A stretch of DNA of 64,000 nucleotides from Planctomycetota bacterium (lineage in GTDB: Bacteria; Planctomycetota; UBA1135; UBA2386), in NCBI GenBank assembly GCA_002684655.1, contig NYVR01000091.1:1-64000 (forward strand), written 5' to 3'. Below the pieces are notes generated by a model, which ran no database searches, was not told where the DNA came from, and saw nothing but the letters and a program-made list of their open reading frames with translations. Below, piece by piece: positions 21,501 through 30,000 of this stretch. The translations under genes and the position numbers were made by a program. Every line of letters begins with the position of its first letter. The first letter of the stretch is position 1.

Positions 21501-22214
21501 CTAGGAGCCGCCGCGGCCGAACTTTGGCCCGCCGCCAGCGCCGTTGCTGGGTTTGCCCTTCGACTTGCTCTTACTAATACGAGGCCGACCGGCCTTGTTA
21601 CCGCTGTTGCAACCTGCTCATTCGCTGGGCAACGGCAAGCCTTGCAGATCCTCCATCTCCATACGCGCGAGGCGGACAGCTGCCTCAAGGTCCTCGCGGT
21701 GCAGCGTCTTCTCGGCTTCGTTAGGAGCCTGCTCGGCGAGCCATCGCCAGTTCTGCCTCGCAGCCTCGATTTCAGGCTCCCAGACTTTTCGGTCGAGGCC
21801 CTCGAGGCGCATCAGCCAGGTCTTGAGGAACTGCGCGCGCGCCAGCGCCTGCCGGGCTTCGCGCAACAAGGTGTCATCAGCGTCCGGCGCAGCCTGCATC
21901 GCCTCCACCAGGCTGGCGAGCTCGTCGCGGGCCTCGATGAGCCCTTGCGACTGCATGCGGGCCTTGTTGAGCTCGATCACGAGCCGGTGACCGACACGCT
22001 CGTCGTATGCATCCGGGTCTGCCGGCAGCGCCTCGAGCGCCGCCTGATACTCGCGGATCGCGAGCTCCCAGTCGCCTGCTTCCGCCGCCTCGTAGGCCGT
22101 CGCCGCGACCGCGCCCGCGGCCTCGAGGGCAACCTGATCCTGGCCCGGGCCTTCGTGATAGGCCCACGCTCCGACTGGGAGCACGAGCCAACCGATCAGC
22201 AGGATGTTTCGCAT
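21501..22214 (-). CDS. TPR-type exported selenoprotein (UAGC motif) of the Bat-type locus
   Basis: A 237-residue protein if UGA at 21618-21620 is read as selenocysteine (U199). Residues 1-18 are a signal peptide ending GAWA. A TPR-like helical region covers about residues 30-190 (AAEAGDWELAIREYQAALEALP). The UGA is followed by A-G-C, giving a UxxC redox motif, then a Lys/Ser/Gly-rich tail to TAG at 21501. The 38 codons after UGA stay open. A hairpin with loop GGUC lies 28 bases after the UGA. Terminating at UGA would leave 198 residues and no cysteine. It resembles BatC/BatE TPR proteins by position. The partner and redox role are inference. Confidence 0.75.
21582..21595 (-). promoter_or_regulatory. 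Putative bacterial SECIS hairpin for U199
   Basis: In the mRNA, AGGCC pairs with GGCCU around the tetraloop GGUC, which starts 28 bases after the UGA. The loop matches the GGU-containing SelB-binding loop of the E. coli fdhF element, and the distance falls in the known 16-37 base window. Confidence 0.65.
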
Positions 22215-22401
22215 GATGTGATGCTTGCTGGCCGACTGTCGACCGCAGCAGACAGCTTATCGGCGACGACGGCTGCCAGGGGCCAGGACGCCAGAAAACT
22301 TCGCTGGGCCGGGCCGATCGCGCACTTAAAGCCCTTTTTTCGATCAGATAAAGACACCGGCAGCACCTGCGCCGACGCGCGCGCAGGGCGAGCCCGAGCG
22401 G
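22215..22401 (-). promoter_or_regulatory. Spacer with AT-rich patch upstream of the TPR selenoprotein
   Basis: A 187-base gap separates the selenoprotein from the vWA gene, while the other genes of the run overlap or nearly touch. It contains an AT-rich patch (about 22325-22352) unusual for this sequence, so the selenoprotein may have its own promoter. No clear -35/-10 pair can be fixed. Confidence 0.35.
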
Positions 22402-23376
22402 CTATCCATCAGCCCGCGGAGCGACCGCGCCAGGTCGCCAAGTCGTCCCGAAGTAATGGAGCAAGATCGGCAGCAAGGTCAGCACCAAGGAGGCGACCAG
22501 CACGGAGAACAAGGCGTATTCCCGCATGCTCAGCTGCTCCAACAGTGGCTTGCGAGAGTCCCGCGCCGCTGCGCTGAGGATGTCGCTGGGGACCTGTCGC
22601 CGGTTGCCGTTGTGAAACTCTCCGCCGGCGCGGATAGCGAGCTGCCGCAGCGTGCTCTCATCTTGGCGAGACTGCTGACCACCGATGAAGCTCCCGGAGA
22701 GGTGGTCGCCGACGCCGATCACCAGCGTACCGCCGATGGACGGGGGCAGCGTGGGCATACCTGTCGAAGGTACTGTGTCTCCGTCGCTGACGATCACCAT
22801 GAGCGCGCTGTTGACGCGCCATCGACGCGCGATGTCGCAGGCGACCTGGATGCCGTCGAACAGCTTGGTCTTGCCGACCTTGAACGCATACTGGAGATCG
22901 ACCTCCGTGAGCATGTGCCTCACGACCTCGATGTCCTTCGTATCAGTCACGACCGGCTTGGCGCCGTTGTAGGTCGCGATGACGGACACCTTGTATTGAC
23001 CGATCTTGACCCGCTCGAACATGGAGTCGATCAATTCACGGGCGCGCTCGTGCCGGCTCTGATCGCCGCTCGCACCCGCGTCCTCCAGCAGCATGCTGGG
23101 CGATACGTCATAGATGAGCAGTAGGTGACGCCAATCTTCGTCCGGAATCTCCTCGCCTGCGTGGACCTTCGGCTCGACAAACATCAGCGCCGTCAGCCCC
23201 CACGCCAGCGCGCTGCTAGCCAAGATCCGGGCGAGCGGCGCGCCCTTTGCCCACGCTGCCGGTGTCCCTGTTGGCCCAAAGACCAAGTGTCGAAGCCTGT
23301 GCACGCGACGCGCGTGCGACACCTCGCCGACCAGCGTGAGCGCGAAGACCGCGAGCGCGACGTAAAGGGCTACCAA
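22402..23376 (-). CDS. vWA-domain membrane protein (BatB-like)
   Basis: Von Willebrand factor A protein anchored in the inner membrane. An N-terminal TM segment (VALYVALAVFALTLVG) and a second near residue 70 precede the vWA domain. The metal-ion (MIDAS) motif is DVSPS in LLIYDVSPSM, followed by the SDGDTVPSTG strand. A C-terminal TM helix (YALFSVLVASLVLTLLP) closes the protein, as in Bat proteins. Start is uncertain: TTG 23376 has a GGAGG eight bases upstream, but GTG 23391 would overlap the preceding gene by 22 bases and is also possible. Third of three MIDAS proteins in this operon. Confidence 0.85.
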   Translation of the reverse strand: MVALYVALAVFALTLVGEVSHARRVHRLRHLVFGPTGTPAAWAKGAPLARILASSALAWGLTALMFVEPKVHAGEEIPDEDWRHLLLIYDVSPSMLLEDAGASGDQSRHERARELIDSMFERVKIGQYKVSVIATYNGAKPVVTDTKDIEVVRHMLTEVDLQYAFKVGKTKLFDGIQVACDIARRWRVNSALMVIVSDGDTVPSTGMPTLPPSIGGTLVIGVGDHLSGSFIGGQQSRQDESTLRQLAIRAGGEFHNGNRRQVPSDILSAAARDSRKPLLEQLSMREYALFSVLVASLVLTLLPILLHYFGTTWRPGAVAPRADG

Positions 23377-24290
23377 GGCGTGTGCCTCCACCCCAACAAA
23401 AACAGTCCCAGCAGGCCGAGCGCGCTCAGTCCAGCGATAGAGAACGGGAAGAACCAATCAACCAGCTCAGACGTCCCCTGCTCCATCTCCGCCTTGGTCA
23501 TCTCGTCAATCTGGGTAAAGACGCTGCTCAACGCGTCCGAGTCTCCGGGGTTAAAGACCTCACCACCGGTTGTCCGTGCCAGATTCACGATCGGGCCAGG
23601 CGCCTCAGACTCCTGGATGTTGACGGCGAACAGCTTGATCGCGTCCTTACGAAGACGCTTCGCGATCACCATCTCTGCGCCGTTCGAGAGGTCGCTGCTG
23701 AACCCGTCCGTGATCAGGATCATCATCCGGTCGCCGTCGCTGCGCGAGGTCAGCACCTCGCGGGCGCCGAGCACTGCCTTGCCGATCTCGGTGCCGCCGA
23801 ATCCTGGCGGCGCGTTTTCTGGCCGCATGAAGGGGATCGAGTTACGGAACGCAGACGGATCGCTGGTCAACGGCACCCAGTGAAGATAGTTGTTGCCGAA
23901 AAACGTCAGACCAAACGAATCACCGTCGCGGAAGTCGAGGAACTCGTTGATCGCAGCCATTGAGGCGTCGTAGCGGGATCCTCCGCCGAACGACGCGGTC
24001 ATCGAGCCAGAGATGTCGACGAGGAATTGGATGTTGGTCAAGGCCCGCTTTTGCCGCGGGGCGGCCAGCTCCTGTGGTAGCGCTAGGAGCATGACGGCCA
24101 CTGCGAGCAACAGCCCGGGTAAGGACTCGCCGAACGCCAGCAGCGCGCGCATCAGCCCGCCGCTGCCGAGGCGGCGGCGCCCGTCCGAATCGAACGGCAT
24201 CGCGACGCGTCCGCCGCGACGCGTCCACACCCAATAGACATGCAGGACAGGCAGCGCCAACAGCAACAGCAACCACGGACGCCCGAACAT
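23370..24290 (-). CDS. vWA-domain membrane protein (BatA-like)
   Basis: 306-residue protein with an N-terminal hydrophobic pair (PWLLLLLALPVLHVYWVW and LPGLLLAVAVMLLALP), a vWA domain with MIDAS motif DISGS in FLVDISGSM, and a C-terminal TM helix (FSIAGLSALGLLGLFLLGW). This is the canonical BatA layout. The domain contains the ITDGFSSDLSNG strand expected before the second metal loop. ATG 24290 overlaps the stop of the upstream gene (ATGA). It probably forms a membrane complex with the neighbouring vWA protein under control of the MoxR ATPase. What the complex acts on is unknown. Confidence 0.9.
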   Translation of the reverse strand: MFGRPWLLLLLALPVLHVYWVWTRRGGRVAMPFDSDGRRRLGSGGLMRALLAFGESLPGLLLAVAVMLLALPQELAAPRQKRALTNIQFLVDISGSMTASFGGGSRYDASMAAINEFLDFRDGDSFGLTFFGNNYLHWVPLTSDPSAFRNSIPFMRPENAPPGFGGTEIGKAVLGAREVLTSRSDGDRMMILITDGFSSDLSNGAEMVIAKRLRKDAIKLFAVNIQESEAPGPIVNLARTTGGEVFNPGDSDALSSVFTQIDEMTKAEMEQGTSELVDWFFPFSIAGLSALGLLGLFLLGWRHTPW

Positions 24291-25102
24291 CAGCGCGCCT
24301 CCGGCTGCAGTTGGTCCGCCGTAACAGATCGATACGGCGCCAGCAGCTCGCCGACGTCGACGCCGTCCGGCGGGTTCGGCGCGTGCAGCCACTCCTCGAC
24401 GTGGCGCAACAGCGCGCCAGCTCGGTCGTCTGCTCGAATCGCCATAACGGCGTCGGCGACCTTCATGTCGCCAAGATCCAACCGCGCTCGCCAGAACGCG
24501 ACCAGCAAGCGCTCCAGCTCAGCCTTCTCGCGCTCCTCCGCGTCGCCTCGACCCACTCGCTCGACCAGCGGCCGCAGACGATCTGCGAGCGTTGGTTCGG
24601 CTGCGGCGACGACAGCCGCAGGTTTCCGCGGGCGCCCGAGAAACAGGATCGCGAAGAGCCCGATCGCCCACAAGGCGACGACGCTGACCTGCAGCTGCGA
24701 ATAGCCGCCGAGCGATTCGCCAGGGTTCGCCGCCAGCGCGCTCGGCTCGAACATGTTTTCCGGCAGGACACTCACGACCTCGACATTGAGCGCAGGGAGA
24801 TCGTCGGTCGTCGACCCGTCCTCCCTCGCGAGATAATCCGTCAGGTCGTAGGTGCCGGCCTCGAAGCCGACCCACTCAAGGTCGTATCGCAGGTGCTCAC
24901 CGTGGGGCCACGCCTTTACGACCCTGACCATCACCGGCGACTTGGACGTGCTCGCCACGGGCGCCAACGCGGTACCGGCGAGCACGACCTGATCGACGTA
25001 GGCGCGCATACCCACCGTCGCCTCGCGCACGTCGCGCTGCTGAGCAGCAGCCCAGCCGACGCACAAGAGCGCAGCAGACAGCAGCTTCGCGGCTCGGTTC
25101 AT
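24290..25102 (-). CDS. Exported single-TM protein of the Bat-type operon (DUF4381-like)
   Basis: 270 residues. A signal peptide (1-21, ending WAAAQQ) leads a beta-rich exported domain to about residue 130. A TM segment (VSVVALWAIGLFAILFLG) follows, then a cytoplasmic helical tail with a PTLADRLRPLVERV stretch. This layout fits the DUF4381/BatD-type member found between DUF58 and vWA genes in MoxR operons, though I recognise it more by position than by motif. It overlaps both neighbours by four or fewer bases. It may link the exported moiety with the MoxR/vWA machinery. Confidence 0.6.
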   Translation of the reverse strand: MNRAAKLLSAALLCVGWAAAQQRDVREATVGMRAYVDQVVLAGTALAPVASTSKSPVMVRVVKAWPHGEHLRYDLEWVGFEAGTYDLTDYLAREDGSTTDDLPALNVEVVSVLPENMFEPSALAANPGESLGGYSQLQVSVVALWAIGLFAILFLGRPRKPAAVVAAAEPTLADRLRPLVERVGRGDAEEREKAELERLLVAFWRARLDLGDMKVADAVMAIRADDRAGALLRHVEEWLHAPNPPDGVDVGELLAPYRSVTADQLQPEAR

Positions 25103-26016
25103 CTGCCACCCCCTGACACTCCGCGCGACCGGAAGAAGTGCCGCAGCTTATGCAGGTATGGCTCGTCAGTGCGAAGGACGAGGTGATCGACGCCGCCCCT
25201 GCGCAGCGCTGACGCAATGCGCTGCTGGTCGACCATCTGGCTGCGCGCCCGCGCCGTGAACACGCGGCCGGTCTCTGCCTCGCGCGCGCGGACGAACCCG
25301 CCTGCCGGCAGGCACACCTCTGCGGGGTCCTGCACCTGGATCACGGCGACCTCGTGCTCCTGCGCTAACAGCGCCGCGGCGTGCGCGACGCCCGCCTCGT
25401 GGAGGTCGCTCACCAGCACGATGATTGAGCGGCTCTGCAGCGTCGGACGGAGCTCGCGAATTCTTCGCGTCACCATCGTCTCTTCGTCGAAGGCGTGTCG
25501 ACGCAAACGGAGGAGCCACTGCATAACCTGGTCTTTGGCGAGGCTCGGTTGGATACGCACGTCTCGTCGCCCGCAGCCGAGCACGCCGACCGGGCTAGTA
25601 CGGTCCAGGCAAGCGAGCGCTAGTCCGCCCGCCACTTGCAGCGCGACCTCATACTTGCTGCGCTCGGTCGAGGACACGACCATCGAGGCAGACGTGTCGA
25701 GCAAGAACCACGCGGGAATCCGGCGCTGGGCCTCGTATTCTTTGATGTGGTGTTTGTTGGTGCGCGCCGTCACGCGCCAGTCCATCGCCTTGACCGGATC
25801 TCCTGGCAGGTATTGGCGTGACTGCACGTAGTCGATACCCGACCCGAGGAAGCGCGACCCGTCGAGGCCATAGCTTAAGTCATTCGCTAAACGCCGGATC
25901 GCGATGACAAACTTACGCGCTGCCGACGGCTGCACCTCCGGCAGCATCCCAGGCAGCTCGGCTTCTCGCTCACGGACGCTGCGTCGCGCTCGATCTGTCG
26001 ATTGCGGACCGCTCAT
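25099..26016 (-). CDS. DUF58 domain protein
   Basis: 305-residue cytoplasmic protein with the DUF58 signature YLPGDPVKAMDWRVTARTN around residues 70-90. It continues as a vWA-like fold with a MIDAS-type DTSAS in WFLLDTSASM. DUF58 proteins are near-constant partners of MoxR ATPases and are thought to act as adaptors. The SDLHEAG strand near residue 200 completes the metal site. ATG overlaps the moxR stop region by four bases (26013-26016). Family is sure; biochemical role is not established for the family. Confidence 0.92.
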   Translation of the reverse strand: MSGPQSTDRARRSVREREAELPGMLPEVQPSAARKFVIAIRRLANDLSYGLDGSRFLGSGIDYVQSRQYLPGDPVKAMDWRVTARTNKHHIKEYEAQRRIPAWFLLDTSASMVVSSTERSKYEVALQVAGGLALACLDRTSPVGVLGCGRRDVRIQPSLAKDQVMQWLLRLRRHAFDEETMVTRRIRELRPTLQSRSIIVLVSDLHEAGVAHAAALLAQEHEVAVIQVQDPAEVCLPAGGFVRAREAETGRVFTARARSQMVDQQRIASALRRGGVDHLVLRTDEPYLHKLRHFFRSRGVSGGGR

Positions 26017-27014
26017 TTGGCGACTTCGCCGAGGATCTCCTGCAGGACCTGCTGACTCGTGAACCCGTCTGCGACGGCCTCATAGCTCAATCGGATGCGG
26101 TGAAGGATGACGTCCTCTGCGAGGGCGAACATATCTTCCGGCACGACGTAGTCTCGGCCGTGAATCAACGCCCTCGCGCGCGACGCCTTAACCAGCGAGA
26201 TGCCTGCTCGCGGCGAGCAACCGAGTTCGAGCAGCGGGTGGTTGCGCGTCCGATTGACAATCTCGATGACGTGCTCAAGGAAGGCCTCGCTTACGTGGAC
26301 CTCTTGGACGTCCTCCATGGCGCGCACGAGCTGTTCGGCGCTGCCCTTATCCTGCCCGTCCAGCACGTCAAATTCAGTGCGCGCCACCGCGCCCTTGCCG
26401 TCTCGTCGAACGCCGAGCTTGGTGTTGCGGCGCAGCACCTCCTTCTCCTCCTCTGGCTTCAAGTATTCCAGACGGTGCAGCAACATGAAGCGGTCGAGCT
26501 GCGCCTCGGGCAGCTCGAAGGTGCCGGCCTGTTCAACAGGGTTCTGCGTCGCGATCACCAAGAACGGCGCGGGCAGCACGAAGCCCTGCCCGCCGATCGT
26601 AACGCTGCGCTCCTGCATCGCCTCAAGCAGCGCCGACTGCACCTTGGGCGCTGCTCGGTTGATCTCATCGGCCAGCAGCAAATTGGTGAAGATCGGGCCC
26701 TGGTGTACGCGGAAGTCGTTGCTCTTCTGATCGAGGATCTCGCTACCCACGATGTCGGAGGGCAAGAGGTCAATCGTGAACTGGATCCGCGCGAAGCTCA
26801 GGTCGACCGTCTTTGAGATCGCCGCCACCAACAGCGTCTTCGCTAGACCAGGGACACCCTGCAAGAGCAGGTGCCCCGAAGTCAAGAGCGCGATCAAGAC
26901 ACGCTCGACGACGACGTCTTGGCCGACAACGACGGTGCCGACGCGAGACCTGATCTGATCGAGGAACTCACGCGTCTCAGTGAAACGGGCGACTGGTGCT
27001 TCTGGTGAGGTCAT
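26013..27014 (-). CDS. MoxR-family AAA+ ATPase
   Basis: 333-residue AAA+ chaperone-like ATPase. Walker A is GVPGLAKT (residues about 54-61), Walker B LLADEINRA, sensor 1 in IATQNP, and the lid domain has the SPRAG segment typical of MoxR. MoxR proteins load metals or remodel vWA-containing complexes, and here DUF58, DUF4381-like and two vWA genes follow. A 51-base gap separates it from the upstream giant gene. It is of the MRP/APE type seen in Bat operons rather than RavA. Confidence 0.95.
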   Translation of the reverse strand: MTSPEAPVARFTETREFLDQIRSRVGTVVVGQDVVVERVLIALLTSGHLLLQGVPGLAKTLLVAAISKTVDLSFARIQFTIDLLPSDIVGSEILDQKSNDFRVHQGPIFTNLLLADEINRAAPKVQSALLEAMQERSVTIGGQGFVLPAPFLVIATQNPVEQAGTFELPEAQLDRFMLLHRLEYLKPEEEKEVLRRNTKLGVRRDGKGAVARTEFDVLDGQDKGSAEQLVRAMEDVQEVHVSEAFLEHVIEIVNRTRNHPLLELGCSPRAGISLVKASRARALIHGRDYVVPEDMFALAEDVILHRIRLSYEAVADGFTSQQVLQEILGEVAK

Positions 27015-27065
27015 GGGACAAAGGTTGTGATGTGGTCTCGCCGCGCGCTTGCGTCGTGAGCGCGG

Positions 27066-30000
27066 TCAACGCGCGCTGCTTAGCCAACGACGCGCGACGC
27101 TGGCGAGGTCTACAGGCTCACGATCTCCGGGGTCCTTGCCGAAGTGCAGGACCTCGATCCGCTGGATATCAGCGTCGAGCTGCGCCAGCGACGCGTCAGA
27201 AAGGTGCCCACGGCTACGGACCTGCTGCAGGATCGCCAACACGGAAAACGGCGTCACGCTCTCGGGCATTCGGAGCGCGTCATCATCAATGACCGCTTCG
27301 CCTGAAGCGGGCTTAGCGAACAGGAACCAAGCGAGATAGAGGGCGGCTGCGACGGCGAATAACAACCACGCCCACCACGGGTTCGACGTGTCGATCCTGC
27401 GATGCAACGCGATCTCTGACGCCACGGTCTCAAGATCTGCGTCGTCATAACGCTGGTAGGTCGTCGTCATGCCTTCCAGCTTCGGTGCGCCGAATCGAAA
27501 CCTGCCAGGCGCCGCGACGCCGTCTTCGGGCTCGAGCGCGATCAGCCATACACGCTCACTCTGGATCGCGTCCTGATCAGGCGCGAAGCGAACAACGGCG
27601 GCGCCCTGGTCGTCCATCTTGCTGACTCGGAAACCGGGCGGGTCGAGATCGAGGATCTCGTCGAGGTCAGGGACGAGCCCTTCGCTCTTCGCCTTCACCT
27701 CCAGCGTGACCTTCCCCTCGTCTACCCGCCGCTCGTCGAGCAGCTGCGACACTTCGAGGCCCTCGTATGGACGCTGCGCCGGGCCTCGCGAAGCATCGAC
27801 CGCCACCGGCGACGAGACCACGGGCATGATGAAGAAGCCGGTGGTGTCCTTGAAGTCCAGGTCGAGCTTCACCTCAGGGATCCGATCTACCTGCGGGCCG
27901 CGCGCCTGCAGCAGTAGGTAGGCGTAAGGGGTCCGTTGCCAGCCTTGCTGCTCGCCCTGTAGCGGCTCCATGTTCTCACTGTTAAACGTCGCGCTGAGGA
28001 CCTCGAAGTTCTCTTGCAGCGCCGCGATGGCGCCGTCGTGGAACTTGTCTCGATAGTTCTCCGTCGGCCGGCCGTAGTTGTAGGCGTAGGCCATGTCGTT
28101 CTGGTTGGTCGCGTACTTCTGGAAGCCGCCGCTCTCTCTACCAACGGCGTCCGTGTGCACGATGTCTACTCGCACACCGAAAGGCGCCGTACCCACTTGC
28201 GAAGACCCGTCGACAACCATCTCGAGCCGAATCTCCTTGATCAGGTCCTGGTAGTAGTTCCAGACCTCGCGCGCGTCCTTGGTTTGTTCGTGGTCCCCGG
28301 TGATCTCAAATCCGGCCTTCAAGTAGCGGAACTTGATGTCGGGTTTGACCGAAGACATGCGCGTAAAGAGCAAGTTCGCGAACCTTGCCTGCATACGCTC
28401 TCGATGACCCGCGGGCAGACCCGCGATCGCCGCCTTGATCAAGGGCAGCTGGCTGCTGGCGACAACCATCGACTCGTCGATCGCGCCCAGGTCCGAGGCG
28501 CCGAGTGCGGCGTAGAACCAGCTCGTAAAGACCGTCTCCGTCTCCTCGTTCTGCGTCAGCGACGACGCCGTCGACGCGTAGTGTTCTGCCGCTTCTGCGA
28601 GCAGCTCAAAGGCGCCCTCGCGGACCTCGCTGAACGAACTGTTAGGCGCGACCTCTTTCTTAAAGTTGTTCTGATCATGCTGCAGCGTCGCGACCGCCGT
28701 GAGCAGGGACCAGTGGCGACCGCGTGTGCCCAGCGACTCCTCCGCGAGCTGGATCGCGGTCGCGTAGTCGCGCTCGACCTCGGCCATCATCTCCTTCTGC
28801 GAACGGCGGGTCTTGGCTTGCTGCTGAACTGCAGGCACTCGCCAGACCGTGGCGAGGTTCATGCGCATACGCCCAATCAGCTGGCCGAGCACGATCGGGT
28901 CGAGCTCGGCGACGTCGCCGAAGACAGACTCGATGGTGTTTAGCTGGTAGACCTCAGCGAGGCTGTGCGCCGCGACGAAGGCCTGTGTCAGCAGCCGCGG
29001 ATCGACCGGCTCCATCGGCAGCGCGCGCAGGCGTCCGACATACTCGGCGAGCTCTGCGAGGTTTCGCTCCTGTTTGGCGCGCGTCAGCGGAATCGAATTG
29101 GCGCGGTCGTCGAAGCCGTAGACGTAGATGTAGTCGCTGCCGCGGTTGCGCGAGTTGGGGTTGTTGTTGTTCTTCCAAACGCGCAAGAACTCGTCGGCGA
29201 GCTCTTTGGCTTTGCGGCCATTGGTCGACGCGAGGCGCTCGATGTACGGGAACGCCTTCTCATACTCGTTGACCTTCAACCACAGCTGCGCGGAGACCGT
29301 GGTGAAGTTTGGGCGCATGTCATCGCCGAGCAAGGAGGCCCAGCGATCGCTGGGCTGCGAATCCAGCAGGTCGGACGGCTCGATCGCCGTGACCTGGCCG
29401 CCGCCGCCCATGCGGCGGCTAGACCAGTAGACGTTGCCGTAAGAGTCCCGCTTCATGTAGGAGCCGACCGACGAGGTCTTCGAGAACTTGTTGCTGTAAG
29501 AGGCCTCTTGCACCCACCCTCCTGCGAGCAACTGCAGCGTCGGCCGCCACTCGTCGGCGAGCTCAGGCGCCGTGTCCAACAGCGCTTCGACGGCGGTCTT
29601 CTGCAGCTTGAGGCCGGCGGCGCGGTAGCCGGCTTCACGAGCTTTCTGCGCGAAGCCCGCCGCGACCTGCCCGCCAATGGTCGCTACGATCTCCATGCCA
29701 CGATCGGGGCGCTCGGTGAACGACTGCTTGAGCCACGCTGGGCCGATTTCAGCTCGGACCTTCGGCGCGAGGTCGACGGCTCTGCGTAGGGCTTCATCCT
29801 TCTGCGCAGCGTCGATCTCTCCCTTTGCCAACGCCGCCTGAGTAACCGCCCACGCCGTCTCCAACCACGCGCTGCGGTTATCGATCGCATACATGGCCAT
29901 GGCGTGGCGCGCGAGCAGGTTGAGCGCCTCGCGGTCATCGGCGCTTTCTGCCTCGGCGGCCGTCGGCAGGAAGCCGCCGAGTTCGTCATTCATCTCCAGC

